From Telmatactis stephensoni (taxonomy: Eukaryota > Cnidaria > Anthozoa > Actiniaria > Isophelliidae), in the NCBI GenBank assembly GCA_029948255.1, contig JALIZF010001868.1:248001-312000 (forward strand): a stretch of 64,000 nt of DNA, read 5' to 3'. Each line of letters opens with the position of its first letter. Within the stretch, counting starts at the first letter, position 1. Position numbers and translations under genes: made by a program. The notes beneath the pieces were generated by a model. That model worked only from the letters and a program-made list of their open reading frames with translations. It searched no databases and was not told the origin of the DNA. Shown here one piece after another: positions 33,358-44,405 of the stretch.

Positions 33358-36300
33358 GCACGAACTGTGCTAAGCAACCGTGCTCTGCGGGCCGTTTCTA
33401 CATACCTACCTACTCGTTCTGAATGGAACCCAAGTACAGACGCAGCACCGAAACACAATGAGCAATGTCCTGTAAGTTCTTACAATGAATGGGATCCTTT
33501 AGAAGAGGTCATAGTTGGACGAGTTGAAGGTACGTATCGTTGTATCATGGGCGGATCCAGGATTATTTTCAGGAGGGGTGCACCGTCTTCAGGAGGGGGT
33601 GCACCGCCTTCTGGGGGGATGCACTATTATATAAATTGGAAACTGCCCAGAGGATATTTTAAAAAATATTGAGAAAAAAGGGGTGCCCCACCCTTGCACC
33701 CCTTCCTTAAATCCGTCCCTGTTGTATTACTGTAGTTAGTGCAACAAGACCACATCAGTAACCGGTTGGGTTGGAGGGGGTATTGGGTAAGCAAATGCAT
33801 GGTTGGCTATGTGCAACGCAGTGCTTCAGAAAGGAAACCGGAAATACTCAAAATTCAGCCCCAAACCGGAATCCACATTTAATCCTAGATAGGAAAAAAA
33901 TGTTGTTGTTTTCTTGTCATCGTAAAATTCACCAATTTTACTCCCAAACCACGGGTTTTACTAAATTTACGAGCCTGGCCGGAGACTGGCTGATAAGCTG
34001 ATCTTGGTTGTTGCATATCCATATTGCTGAGTTGTATGTGACGTCACGGTAGCCATCTTGGATGAACTTCCAACGAAAGATTTCTTATTAGTGTCTGTTG
34101 TTTGTTCATCCAACATGGCTACCACTTCATTGTCTTTTGATTCCCAAAGGAATAAATGAAACCCAGTACTTGACAGTACTTGACAGCAATTAGCTAAATA
34201 TTAGGAGTTTTCCCTGGGACTTAATTAATCCTTTGTTCTGGGAAAATTAAGAAAACAAAAAGTTATCAGAGTTTTTGCCATTTTCTGTGGATCTTGTAGG
34301 AGCAGCTGTACCTCCTCTCTCAGCGCCGGTAGAGGTTAAGACGGAAGTAAACAATAAATACTGGGATTTCTTTGAGAAGTTTGGTGGCAAGTCTTTTCCT
34401 GAAAAACACACAACGAAAGCTGCGGAGGAGATTGAAGAATTATGTAATGTCTTGAAACACGAAGGAATTACTGTAAGGAGACCAGAACACATTGACTTCA
34501 CCGAGGTATTTAACATTGCATGGCAAGACTAATATGACTTTGGTTTCCAAGAAATATTCAATATGCAATCTACCAGAAGGACGATTTGATAAAGTAATAA
34601 TTTACAGTAGCAATAATTAGAGTGCAGTCCATAAGCTCGTGAAGTTATAAATTATGAAGTCATAATGTTTTCATATTAAGCGACAAAAAGTGGATTATAT
34701 TTCTTAAAATCAGTGTATTTTCGAGTGGTTGATAGTGGACAGTTATAGAGTTGCGTTTTGGCCGCAGAAAAAGTGAACTTCCTTACTTTCAATCTTTTCC
34801 AGTTCTCGTTCTGCATAACTATTAAGTGTTGAAATCTGGACTTTTGATAAGCCCCAATTATGATGACGTTTTGAACCCCTCTCTATACCAGAATTCTTTT
34901 CGAGTAGTTTTGATCACTATTATGTGTGTATTCTCTAAGGAATTTAAAATTTGAATATAAAACGTTTTTGAAAAGGATTCTGGTATAGAGAGGCGGCCAA
35001 AACGTCATCATGCTTGGGGCTTATTTCAGGTTGTAGTTTTGTATAACATGGCTAACTTGTTCCACGTTTCTGATCGGAGCATGTCACGCATGCGTATGCA
35101 AGTTCATCTGGACTATTCTTAATTCGCGTCCTGACTGAGCGAGCGAGCTAAAACTGAACCAGTCCTGGTTCTGGACTTAAGGAAGACAGAAAAATGAGAC
35201 TTGATTTGTATTTTTTGTATTTTTTCGTTTAATTTCTAGGTTTACAAAACTCCTGACTTTCAGTCCAGTGGCCTGTATGCAGCCATGCCGAGGGATATTC
35301 TATTGGTTGTGGGCAACGAAATCATAGAATGTCCAATGGCTTGGCGCAGTAGGTTCTTCGAGTACCGAGCCTTCCGTTCACTAATCAAGGAGTATTTTAG
35401 AAAGGGTGCCAAGTGGACGACTGCACCAAAGCCACTCATGTCGGATGAACTCTATGATCAGGTAAGAAAATGTATATTTACCTGAGTTATCTCTCAAGGA
35501 AAGCGGAGAGGGGTTGGTGGAGAAAGAAGCTGTGAGCTCACTCTACCTTTCCTCTCCTACACCCCACCATCGGAGTACTCTACTATCGGAGTACCCTGAA
35601 AAAAAAAACGGAGAAAAAGCCCAATGAAAACTCACATGAAAATTGTTTTTTCAACTTCGATAGGACTATCCGACGTGCTCCGCAGAAGATCGAATCCGAC
35701 TTGCTTCTGAAGGGAAGTTCGTGACCACTGAATTTGAGCCATGTTTTGATGCAGCTGATTTTATCAGAGCAGGAAAAGATATTTTTGTACAACGAAGTCA
35801 GGTATTTAATAAGAGAGGAGATGTGACGTCACAAGCATGAATCGAAATTGTTGAAACCAGTGGAAGCTGAAATCGTTCGAAATGAAAACCCTTTAGGCCT
35901 TTCGTTTGTAGTCATTGTGCACATTCTCTTGAAAGTGGACAAATAGGCTCTGGGGAGGGAGGGAAAGGGGATTAGAGGGGAGGAGAGGGGAGGAGAGGGG
36001 AGGCGGAAAGAAAGGGGAATGTAAAGGGAAAAGGGGATTGAAAAGGGAAAAGGGGATTGAAAAGGGAAAAGGGGATCGAAAAGGGAAAAGGGGATTGAAA
36101 AGGGAAAAGGCGCTCTCCCCTTCTTCATCCAGCCCGTTCCCTTCCTATTATACTAACGTACCCTCCCTCCCTCCTTCAACCACCTCCCCCCCTCTAGAGT
36201 CCGTTCACAGGCTATGAATAATAGATAGAAGAATCAATTGCTTAATTATCATTAAAATTGCATTGTTGTTATGGCAGGTAACCAACCTCATGGGTATAGA

Positions 36301-37211
36301 ATGGATGCGTCAACATCTCGGTGATCAGTATAATGTTCATATCCTCTCCTTTGACGACTCAAATCCTTTGCATATCGACGCAACCTTTTACCCAATCTGC
36401 CCAGGCATTGTACTGTATAACCCTGACAAACCTTGCCATCAGATTGACATGTTTCATAAAGCTGGATGGAAAGTCATTCACCCACCAACACCTTTGATGC
36501 CTCATGATCATCCATTATGGTTGGGTTCTGGGTGGTTGTCTATGAATGTGCTTATGCTGGATGAGAAGAGAGTTTTATGCGACAAGAACGAAATTACATT
36601 GATAAAGGTATCTAATATTAACATATTGCTGGATTCCGGGTGACGTCACGATAAGCCATCTTGGATGTATAACGTCACGGTAGCCATCTTGGATGTCACA
36701 TTATGGCAGCCATCTTGGATGTGACGTCACGGCAGCCATCTTGGATGAACTTCAACAAAAGATTTCTCATTAGCGTCTCTTGTTTGTTCTTCCAATATGG
36801 CTATCGCTTCTTTGTCTTTTGATCCTCAAGGGAATGGTTGAAACCATGTTTCTGTAGCTGTGATTAAGAATTCATGATTAATATTGGGTAACTTGCCTCA
36901 AATTTAATTTTGCACGATCACTTTGAGAGGTCAATACGGCAAAATATTCACGTCTCAATTTTGCACAATCATTTTGAGAGGTCAATATCGCAAATTATTC
37001 ACATCCCAAAATAAAAATAAGAGAACGGCGATACCAAAGAATAAAGTGAGTCCCTTAAGGTAATGGACCATTTGCTTTGATCTAGATGTTCCAGAGTCTT
37101 GGTATAACGTGCATTCCTTTAAGTTTACGATTTGCTAATTCTTTTGGTGGTGGATTTCATTGCTGGACAACTGACATACGTCGTAAAGGGAAACTGGAAT
37201 CTTACTTTTAG
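33358..37211 (+). CDS. GATM: Glycine amidinotransferase (L-arginine:glycine amidinotransferase), six exons, 5' exon missing
   Basis: This enzyme transfers the amidino group of arginine to glycine, giving guanidinoacetate and ornithine, the first step of creatine synthesis; the animal enzyme is mitochondrial. Exons, all with GT-AG introns in phase: 33358-33529, 34300-34505, 35240-35461, 35664-35801, 36278-36607, 37086-37211. Together they encode 397 residues plus stop, against 423 in human; the shortfall equals the human first exon, so one upstream exon with the Met is missing. Recognisable blocks are [45 protein letters not shown]-like [23 protein letters not shown] (catalytic Asp), HIDATF (catalytic His) and [15 protein letters not shown] (nucleophilic Cys). 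All catalytic residues are intact, so it is probably functional. Introns 1 and 2 carry MITEs, intron 4 a purine-rich minisatellite, and introns 1 and 5 a CRE-containing repeat. Confidence 0.97.
33549..33720. mobile_element. MITE in GATM intron 1
   Basis: The inverted ends are GGGCGGATCCAGGATTA and TTAAATCCGTCCC, with GGGGTGCACC / GGTGCACC-type repeats inside. GTTGTAT lies near both borders, a possible 7-8 bp duplication of hAT type, though offset by a few bases on the left. Non-coding. Confidence 0.6.
34039..34170. repeat. CRE/YY1-like repeat in GATM intron 1
   Basis: It begins TGACGTCACGGTAGCCATC and continues through TTTGTTCATCCAACATGGC. A diverged copy lies in intron 5 at 36722-36850 in the same orientation. 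It contains one perfect CRE octamer and a GCCATCTTGG core resembling the YY1 site. Confidence 0.7.
34848..35023. mobile_element. 176-bp MITE in GATM intron 2
   Basis: The ends are inverted over about 55 bp: TAAGCCCCAA, ATGATGACGTTTTG and CTCTCTATACCAGAAT appear in both arms. TAA/TTA at the edges hints at a PIF/Harbinger-type target. Non-coding and wholly intronic. Confidence 0.75.
35945..36115. repeat. Purine-rich minisatellite in GATM intron 4
   Basis: Units of GGGGAGGAGA are followed by about five copies of an 18-base unit, AAAAGGGGATTGAAAAGG-like. The complementary strand reads as a Pro/Phe-rich ORF, which is an artefact of the repeat. Confidence 0.85.
36641..36747. repeat. Tandem CRE plus GCCATCTTGG units in GATM intron 5
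   Basis: There are four imperfect 25-30 bp units, each with a (T)GACGTCACGG-type half followed by GCCATCTTGGATG. Perfect TGACGTCA occurs at 36641 and 36722; the middle units are mutated. The last unit opens the longer repeat shared with intron 1. Confidence 0.85.
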
Positions 37212-37255
37212 TCTTTCCCGCAATTGCACTTGTTCTTCTTGTTTTATCATGGTTT

Positions 37256-37261
37256 AATAAA
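37256..37261 (+). promoter_or_regulatory. GATM polyadenylation signal AATAAA
   Basis: A canonical AATAAA lies 45 bases after the GATM stop codon at 37209-37211, implying a very short 3' UTR. No other good signal lies closer. Confidence 0.65.
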
Positions 37262-37378
37262 CGATAACACATGCACTAATAACATTTTGATGTAATATAA
37301 ATTGTTACTGGATTTCTATTTCTGACTGCCAGTGACATTTAGAAGCAAGAGTAGCTAAATTAGTTAGTACGCGGTATT

Positions 37379-37551
37379 CTGAATGAATGAATGAATGGAT
37401 GGATGGACGAACGAACGAGCGAACGAACGAACGAACGAACGAACGAACGAACGAACAAACGAATGAATAAATGAATGAATGAATGAATGATTAATTGATC
37501 GATTAAATTAATGAATGAATGAATAAATGAATAATAATAATAATAATAATA

Positions 37552-37599
<48 letters not shown>

Positions 37600-37860
37600 T
37601 AATAATAATAATAAGCTTTATTCCAAACGAACGGACGAACGAATGAACGGAAGAAATGAATGAATGAATGATTAATTGATCGATTGAATGAATGAATGAA
37701 TGAATGAATGAATGAATGCACAAACGAACGAACGAACGAACAAACGAAAGGATAAATGAATTTCTGAACGAACGAATGAATGAATGAATGAGTGGTAATA
37801 AATGCATGGGTTGGGAGAAGGAATAAATAAATGAATTCAGTAAATGAATGAGTACTAGTG
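37379..37860. repeat. Tetranucleotide and TAA microsatellite block
   Basis: Long runs of GAAT, GAAC and related 4-mers flank a TAA trinucleotide run (about 37531-37612). The Ile/Leu-rich and Ser/His-rich minus-strand ORFs here are repeat read-through. AAGCTTTATTCC at the edge of the TAA run reads as AATAAAGCTT on the other strand and could mark a LINE tail. Confidence 0.9.
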
Positions 37861-38839
37861 AATTAGTGAATGCATGAAAATATAAATGTAGTAATAATAG
37901 TTAATACAGGGGCGGGTTTAGGGTTGTGGAACGGAGGTACGTGTGTATCACTCCTGAGATGACTTAGGACCCTTTCTTCACCATGCTTCTTAAAAATATG
38001 CTTTAGATCCTCTGCAAGATTTCTACAAGGCGCGCTGCACCCACTTCTGAAAATATTCCTTTACAGTTACAGTTTATTTGCCATATTATGGATACAAAAA
38101 TAGACATATATATATACATAACATTGTATTTATAATGGCGAGGAGGTCTGAATAGATTCGTGGATTCCTAGATTCGTCCTTGTACTAGGCTTTCAGTGTC
38201 GTAACAGTGAGGAATTTTCTCAACTGATTCCGTATTTATTGCTCTCGACTCATACCAGATCCCTGATCCTGAAATTTTCAAATTCTCGGTGATCCTTTAA
38301 ATTTGGTTATCTCTGATTCCGATCTATAACACTTTATCTTAATCTGAACATTTGCAAAATTTTCTATCCTGATCCCAGCCTGAACATCCTAATCTTTGAT
38401 CCAAAAAAAATATGCGATTCCTGATCTCATATACAATGGTTCCTCTACCTTAGGAGATCTCTATTGCGGGGATAGATCTCTGTTACGGGGATACCTCTAT
38501 TAAGGGCCGGGCCCAACATTGTAAATGCTTTAATCCCTGATTAGCCTGAAAAACCTGATCCCTGATCCTAAAGATTCTGCGATCCGCGATCCCATATACA
38601 GTGGATCTTCTACTTTGTGACACAGGATATCTTGAACTCGATTGAGAAGGCAGTAAGGGAATGGAGACACTTTTTGGAAGGTCGGAAATGTTATTTCACC
38701 CATTACTTCAGCCTCTATTTAGAGAACATTTGTCTGGTCCCGGGAATATATCAAGGGAAGTTTCACTTGATACAACCTTGAGATAACCTGGCATGTTTCT
38801 AACAACAGTCTCTGTTACGTTTTCATTACGTTAATAAAG
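37861..38839. other. No gene recognised
   Basis: GATCCCTGATCC-like short repeats are scattered over about 38260-38600. No ORF or splice structure could be supported. Confidence 0.35.
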
Positions 38840-38936
38840 CATAGTGCAGATTTCGTATGAGTGTGAAACGGACCAAAAACATTCGAAATTTCTGCCGTGA
38901 CCGTGCGGTGCCGTTTTTACACTCATACGAAATCTA
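38840..38936. mobile_element. Short copy of the 24641-24800 MITE family
   Basis: TAGTGCAGATTTCGTATGAG on the left and CTCATACGAAATCTA on the right, with ACATTCGAAA and CTGCCGTGACCG inside. Same family as 24641-24800, shortened in the middle. Confidence 0.75.
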
Positions 38937-39715
38937 GTCTTTTCCAATATGAAGGACGTTACGCAACAACCACGACGCCAGCAGGCCGGATGGCCCGCCA
39001 AAAATTAAAAAAAAACAACGTTTAAGCGCAATATATTCATTGCTAAATTTTTCGCTTATATTACCATGCTGAACTATCATTAAGACTCAGATTTAAAGAA
39101 TGATAAAAGGGACATCATAATGAAAATAGAAATATTCTAGCCGAACAGAAAATGAACCAGTGTAGGTTCTTAAGCTCCCACTCTTAACAAAGCGTGAAAT
39201 CTGATCTTTTCAAGTTGTAGTTTTGCAGAGTACGGTTAATTCGTTATCAGTTCTGCTTATTTGTACGCGCAGCTTTGGTATTTTGTAATTTAGGGCATTG
39301 TTGTGTCGTCGTCGTGGTTGGGTGTAATCCCTTTATTAGATCAGTTCAAATGGTTCCAAGCAACACTGGAAATATTTGCCTATTTCCTATGACAGGAAAT
39401 ATCTAGGAATTTGAAAACGAGCAAAAATTTCCAGTGCAAAGCAGTACATGTCTTTGTCTTGTGATGAGGTCAACGAGTGGTAGACAAAAAAAAATCAGAT
39501 TCAGTTTAATTGAAAAGCTTGGAATTTCTTATTTTCCCCTCATAGAATTAGACACGAAAACGAAATCTCTACTTTACCATTTTAGGTGGTAGGGACAAGA
39601 ACAGACATTTATACCACCATAAGATGACTTCAGACACTGAATCTATTTGCACAGTTAAAATGGGACTTTTGAACAGCTCTATTACGTTCGTCATTCATTT
39701 TTTCTTGAATTGTAG
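38937..39715. other. No gene recognised
   Basis: AT-rich, with no repeat pair or ORF of note. A pyrimidine-rich stretch at its end leads into the exon-like segment at 39716. Confidence 0.35.
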
Positions 39716-39790
39716 AAGCAAGTGACCCAAAACAGAACAGAATGGTGCTGTCAGTGTATATCGAACTACTGCTCTAACGAACAATACTGG
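39716..39790 (+). other. Candidate coding exon, 75 nt, Cys-rich
   Basis: It is preceded by a good acceptor (TTTTTTCTTGAATTGTAG) and followed by GTAAGT. Only one frame is open and it encodes 25 residues including EWCCQCISNYCSNEQYW. I do not recognise the family. Short exon-like segments with fair splice sites occur by chance in AT-rich DNA. Confidence 0.3.
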
Positions 39791-40911
39791 GTAAGTAAAA
39801 TTCACGTCAAAAACGAACAAAGGGTCCAAGAATTGATCCTTGAGGCACATAAGCATTAATTGTTTCTGAATCTGAATGTACGCTTTTAACTGATTCCTGT
39901 TACTATATTTCAAACTTCCTTAATCTTGTCATGTTAGAGTAAGAAAGTTCGATTTCCAAGATGATTTATTGTTGACTCAGGAGAGTACTTATAATGTTGG
40001 TCTTCTACACTTCTACCAAAATATAAGAATATTTTAACAGAGCTTAAAGACCAAAAAAATTACGCTTTTTGACTGGTTTCGTATGGAGTTCGTTTCTACA
40101 ACAATGAATTCTTATATATACCAAAAAAGGAACCTAATTATTATGTAAATCAAAGGATGGAAAAATTGTAGACTCACTAGACTCGAGCTAGGGTTCTTGG
40201 GTCAGTCCCAGAAGGGACTCTTTAAATTGAACTCTTCCTGCTAACATCCGGCAAATGACTAAAAAATTCCTCAAAAATTTTATAGGCCGGTCCAATCTTT
40301 ATATTTAAATTCGCGCAAGCAGTGATCAAACAATTGAATATAAAGATTGGACCATCTGCAACGTATTCCAAACTTATTTGTGGGATCTGAATTGCACTTT
40401 GTACCCACAGAGTAGTCAAATCCAGTCGAAAGCAGTTTTCGACTTAGTTAATGTGCACCTAACCCCCTGTTATTTCCAATTTTGATAAAAAGTCCTACCA
40501 TTTCTAAAAACTTCTACGATAAAATTACTCGACTTCCAAAGCTTATACAAAATTTGTTTAAATTACAAAAGGTACAAAAGACTAAAAGTATTAGATTCAG
40601 ACTCTGGTTAGAAACATTTTGAAAACCTAATTTTCATAAAAAAACGAAGTTACAGCAACAGAACTTTATAAACTTGAAGCTTGCTTACGTTTTTGGGCAT
40701 GCAGCCCTGTTTACAGCTGAAAACTTGTATTAACAATAAAGGATGGTTTATTTTTCTTTCTTTCAATAATTCTAAGAATTGTTTTACTTTTGAATTATGT
40801 TGAAACTATTATAATAATTTAAGCTCATGTACATTCACTGTTAAACTAAATGTTGAATGCGTTTCATTTGGCAAATGTTTATTGGACAATTCATTTTTTG
40901 AATAAATCTCA
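39791..40911. other. No gene recognised
   Basis: AT-rich sequence. GGTCCAATCTTTATATT at 40290 and ATATAAAGATTGGACC at 40337 form an inverted pair about 65 bp across, possibly a small fold-back element. Confidence 0.35.
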
Positions 40912-41181
40912 TACACTCGATTGCAGAAAGGTTGTAGTCTGCAAATACACAAATATACAAACATCTAATGAGATACAAAACCCAAAATACTGCTTAAATG
41001 GGCATTGCTTGCATGCAATGATTGTCAAAATATATTTTGTCTTTCTAAACTCTAGCAGATGTTCAAGAACTATATTTTGGGTGTTGTGATCGCGTATTTA
41101 CAAATTGCATCTCATTAAATATACTGAATAAATTACATATTTGTGTAAATGTAGACTACAACCTTTCTGCAATCGAGTGTA
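40912..41181. mobile_element. 270-bp MITE with TACACTCGATTGCAG ends
   Basis: TACACTCGATTGCAG and AAGGTTGTAGTCT on the left are mirrored by AGACTACAACCTT and CTGCAATCGAGTGTA on the right. The arms extend about 60 bp, with an ACACAAATAT segment shared. Non-coding. The right end meets a TATACACCTATTTC end of the 680-973 family. Confidence 0.8.
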
Positions 41182-41232
41182 TACACCTATTTCAAAAAAG
41201 GTTATCACCGCTAAGAGCGATAGGCGATAGGT

Positions 41233-41381
41233 AATAGGTCATTCCAAGACCGCAAAGCACTATTGATTTCTAATTGATTTACATATGAATAGCCAAATAT
41301 TTGATGGAAGAGTGTAAAGAAAGAATTAGGATGGCTTAATTAAGAAATCAATAGTGCTTTGCGGTCTTGGAATGACCTATT
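41233..41381. mobile_element. 149-bp MITE with perfect 39-bp inverted ends
   Basis: AATAGGTCATTCCAAGACCG through ATTGATTTCT is repeated perfectly inverted at the right end. The loop is about 70 bp, AT-rich and non-coding. Confidence 0.8.
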
Positions 41382-41391
41382 GTGACAAGTT

Positions 41392-41636
41392 GTGAATAAT
41401 GACAAGTTGTGAAGAGTCGCTAAACTCACTCGTTCGCTGCGCTCACTCGTTCGTTTGCGACTCTTCACAACTCGTGAGTAAAAATCGTACGCACTCGCCA
41501 ACCATGAAGTAATCTCTATTCAAATATCTTATTAGACAGTTTTGTGTGGAGTACGTATGGCTGGATATTTTACGAATCACGCAAGTTGACGAGTAAAATA
41601 TCCAGCCATACTACACAGAAATACTGTCTAATAAGT
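41392..41636. repeat. Two adjacent hairpin elements
   Basis: GTTGTGAAGAGTCGC pairs with GCGACTCTTCACAAC (about 41406-41472), with ACTCACTCGTTCG-like repeats in the loop. Then CTTATTAGACAGT and TGGCTGGATATTTTAC pair with GTAAAATATCCAGCCA and ACTGTCTAATAAG (about 41528-41636), a compact fold-back. Confidence 0.7.
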
Positions 41637-42767
41637 TATTCATTATCCAACGGACCTTGGTTTTTGCCCAAAGAGAGCATTTTCCGAAATCTTTTATTGT
41701 TGCGTAACGTCGCGTTAGTAAAGTGACGTACATGACCAGCAGGACGATTTTTGATTGGCTAATACGAACAAACTGGTTAAACAACTTTTCTCACAGTTGT
41801 AGTCACGTTCTGTCATCTATGGTCAAATTTCCATCTAAATCCGTCTGTTTTCTGTTAAAATTTGTTGCCCATAAGGCAAACTACGTCTTTTGAAAAACTG
41901 GAACAAAAAAGCTCTTAACTAAATGAAATATGAAAAAAATTTGCGATCTTTGAGAACCGTTTTCATCAAAACAAGTGCCAGTTGAAAGTCTGAAGTCAAG
42001 TTGGAAACGAGGTCCAAAAGGAGTTCATTCTGGAGTTTTTGATAACTACAAGTAACTTTGGACAGATTGTTCAATTGATAAACGAGAGCTATTTTTCAGA
42101 GTTTTGGTTTTCATTGATTTGTGTTTTAGTTTGTAGCTCAAAATAAACGCATAGCTTCCAAAAACCGATAGGCGAATATGTACCAGCAATGAGTTTAGTT
42201 CAATTCGACACAACTTTATAAAATTATTTCATTCAAGAACTATTTTGAAGCTTACCAACTTCGATAATAGTCGAGGAAAAGTCATAACTTTCACGCTTTC
42301 ACGCTCAAACCTGTCAAACCAGTATAGAGGAGTAAAAATATCGCTGGACATTTTTACTCGCTCCAGTCCTACTCGTCTATGATGAGTTGGATAATAAAGG
42401 CTGATATTTTCCACTGTCTTTATTCTTCTCAACTTCACAACGTCAACAAGAAGAGGTACGAACTATTCCAAAAGGCATCAATTTTGCACTCCACTTAGGA
42501 AACATTTTTTTCCCGCAAGGTGAGGATGATTGTGATGTTAAGGTAAGGAAATTCGATTTCCAAGATAATTAATTAATGTTCTCTTAGTTTGGTCTTCTAT
42601 GCCGAGGTAGCTGATTGGAAAATAAAGTTATCATTGGCATGATATGTTCTGAAGACGCGAGGATCTTGAACTGTTTGCCTCTTGACACGGGTCTTGTGGT
42701 ACTATACGGGTTGCTATTGTTATGCAACACTTTTCGTGATTTTTCCAGCAATAGTTTTGTATTCTAG
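41637..42767. other. No gene recognised
   Basis: Only small ORFs without domains. GTCCAGCGATATTTTTAC-like inverted pieces lie near 42330-42360. A pyrimidine-rich end precedes the exon-like segment at 42768. Confidence 0.35.
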
Positions 42768-42848
42768 GGTTTCAATGTTCCAGCAAACGTCGTAAGGAAG
42801 AACGCCATGCAGCTTGTGGCAAGGACTCTGCATGCTGATGAAGAATGA
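42768..42848 (+). other. Candidate terminal coding exon, 26 residues
   Basis: It follows an acceptor TTTTGTATTCTAG and is open to a TGA at 42846-42848. The peptide includes GFNVPANVVRKNAMQLVART and ends in ADEE. The composition looks coding, but no family is recognised. It could be the last exon of a plus-strand gene that also uses 39716-39790; this is speculation. Confidence 0.3.
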
Positions 42849-43204
42849 CTCTGTATTACATCGTTTTCGTTTCGAGTCTGGAGCAATGAAGCGAGACACG
42901 AGATACTCTCTAAAGTAAAAGAGAACTCGTTTCCTTCCTTGTAGCTGGCTTATTTGCTATTATAAATGTGCAGGAAGAAGCATATACCGTGTCTCCCTTG
43001 CAAGACAATTATCATTTTCACATCGGATCAAGCTTTAAACTGAAAGAGATACGTCTGAAGCATGCCGGGACGTGGCAATCGCTATTTGAGCTCTAGAATT
43101 CGGCACACATAATGAAACAAGTACATTTCAGCCGGCTCGCCGGAATTATCTTGTGTGGTGCAGATGTGCATCCTAGCTCAACCAGGTCCAGTGCCTGAGC
43201 TAAA

Positions 43205-43372
43205 TATCCGTGTAAACAAGATGCCATTTTGTGTGCTCAATGCGATACTTGGTTCTATGCAAAATGTATTGGCTTCACAACAACATAGTTTAAGTATTAT
43301 TTGGAAAACCCTAACATCGACTGGATATGCGCTTGGTGTTGTCTCCCGTTCTGTAGCCAGGATTATGGTTTA
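43205..43372 (+). pseudogene. PHD-like zinc finger remnant of a LINE ORF
   Basis: One frame reads KYPCKQDAILCAQCDTWFYA then KCIGF, and after a stop NPNIDWICAWC, a Cys-rich PHD-type finger of the kind found at the start of many LINE ORFs in invertebrates. A TAG splits it and the rest of the retrotransposon is absent. PGPV just upstream fits the usual leader. Confidence 0.5.
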
Positions 43373-44405
43373 GAAGAGGAAAGAGAGATTTATTGATAAA
43401 GAAATAACAACACTCAGGGTCTTTAAACAATTGAGGAGAAGGCGCTGCCTTTGTAATTACATCTGCAAACGGTTAGACCTTCACGTCTTCTCGGATAAGG
43501 ACGTTAAACCGTAGGCCCCGTCTGCTTTCACTCTAACCCTGCTTGTATAGTGGACGTAAAGAATTTTGTTGTACACTTACTACATTGTACAACTATACTT
43601 CTACCATGGCATGGTTGTTCTGGTACAAGTCAGACAAGAATACTTTAGGTTCGATTTTCGTCAAGCCAAAGGCAGCGTCCAAATTCGATTTAATTGGTTC
43701 GACATGGTATTTATTAATTAATTTAGTATCCGAGCTACAGGTTTTCATTATCACATGTTGATCTTCCTACAGTAGGCTTTTCGCGATTGTGCTGGCATAA
43801 TTTTTGGCATAATTTGGAAAAGAGCAGAATTTTTGCCGATTTTATCAAATAAACAGTGCTAGCATAATTTAAGATGAATAAGCCCCTCAGGGATATTTTG
43901 GTGCGTATTTTTCTGCCGGGAGGAGTTTTTGGACAAGTACAGTAGATTCTAGCGCCCTTATAAATCAAGAGTGACTGTACATACACCCATTGGGCTTATT
44001 TTCAAATCGCTGTAGTTGCACTCGCACGATTTTATAGGTAAATTCATTGGCTGACGAGGGAATTCAACGTTGAATTCACGAGTCGAGGCAATGAATTTTC
44101 CTTGAATCGTATAGCAGACAAGAAAAACGTTTAACTAGACGCACATAGTGCTTTTCACGAGTAGTACTCGTGCCCAAGTGGAATTCAGTCTGGCATGAGA
44201 ATAAATATGTATTAAAGCCAGTTTATTCACGTTTTGAGTTCGGTACTGAAGGGCGGAATATTTGTCTGGTTCGCCCTCAAGCTGATTTGAACTCATGGAG
44301 GTATCGGTCTCGATCCTAAATTTCCAATGAAGAGGCTGATTCAGAGTAATTCTACGAAATTGCGTATGCTTTCAAAATAAGATAAAGTTGGATAGATACA
44401 TTAAG
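43373..44405. other. No gene; one repeat end
   Basis: At 44132-44180 ACTAGACGCACATAGTGC and ACTCGTGCCCAAG repeat the terminal motif of the 1298-2325 family. The rest has only small ORFs with no domain. Confidence 0.35.

Noticed and set aside
35829..36128. Pro/Phe-rich minus-strand ORF inside GATM intron 4
   Set aside because: Artefact of the purine-rich minisatellite.
37503..37807. Ile/Leu-rich and Ser/His-rich minus-strand ORFs
   Set aside because: Tetranucleotide and TAA microsatellites with no stops in these frames.
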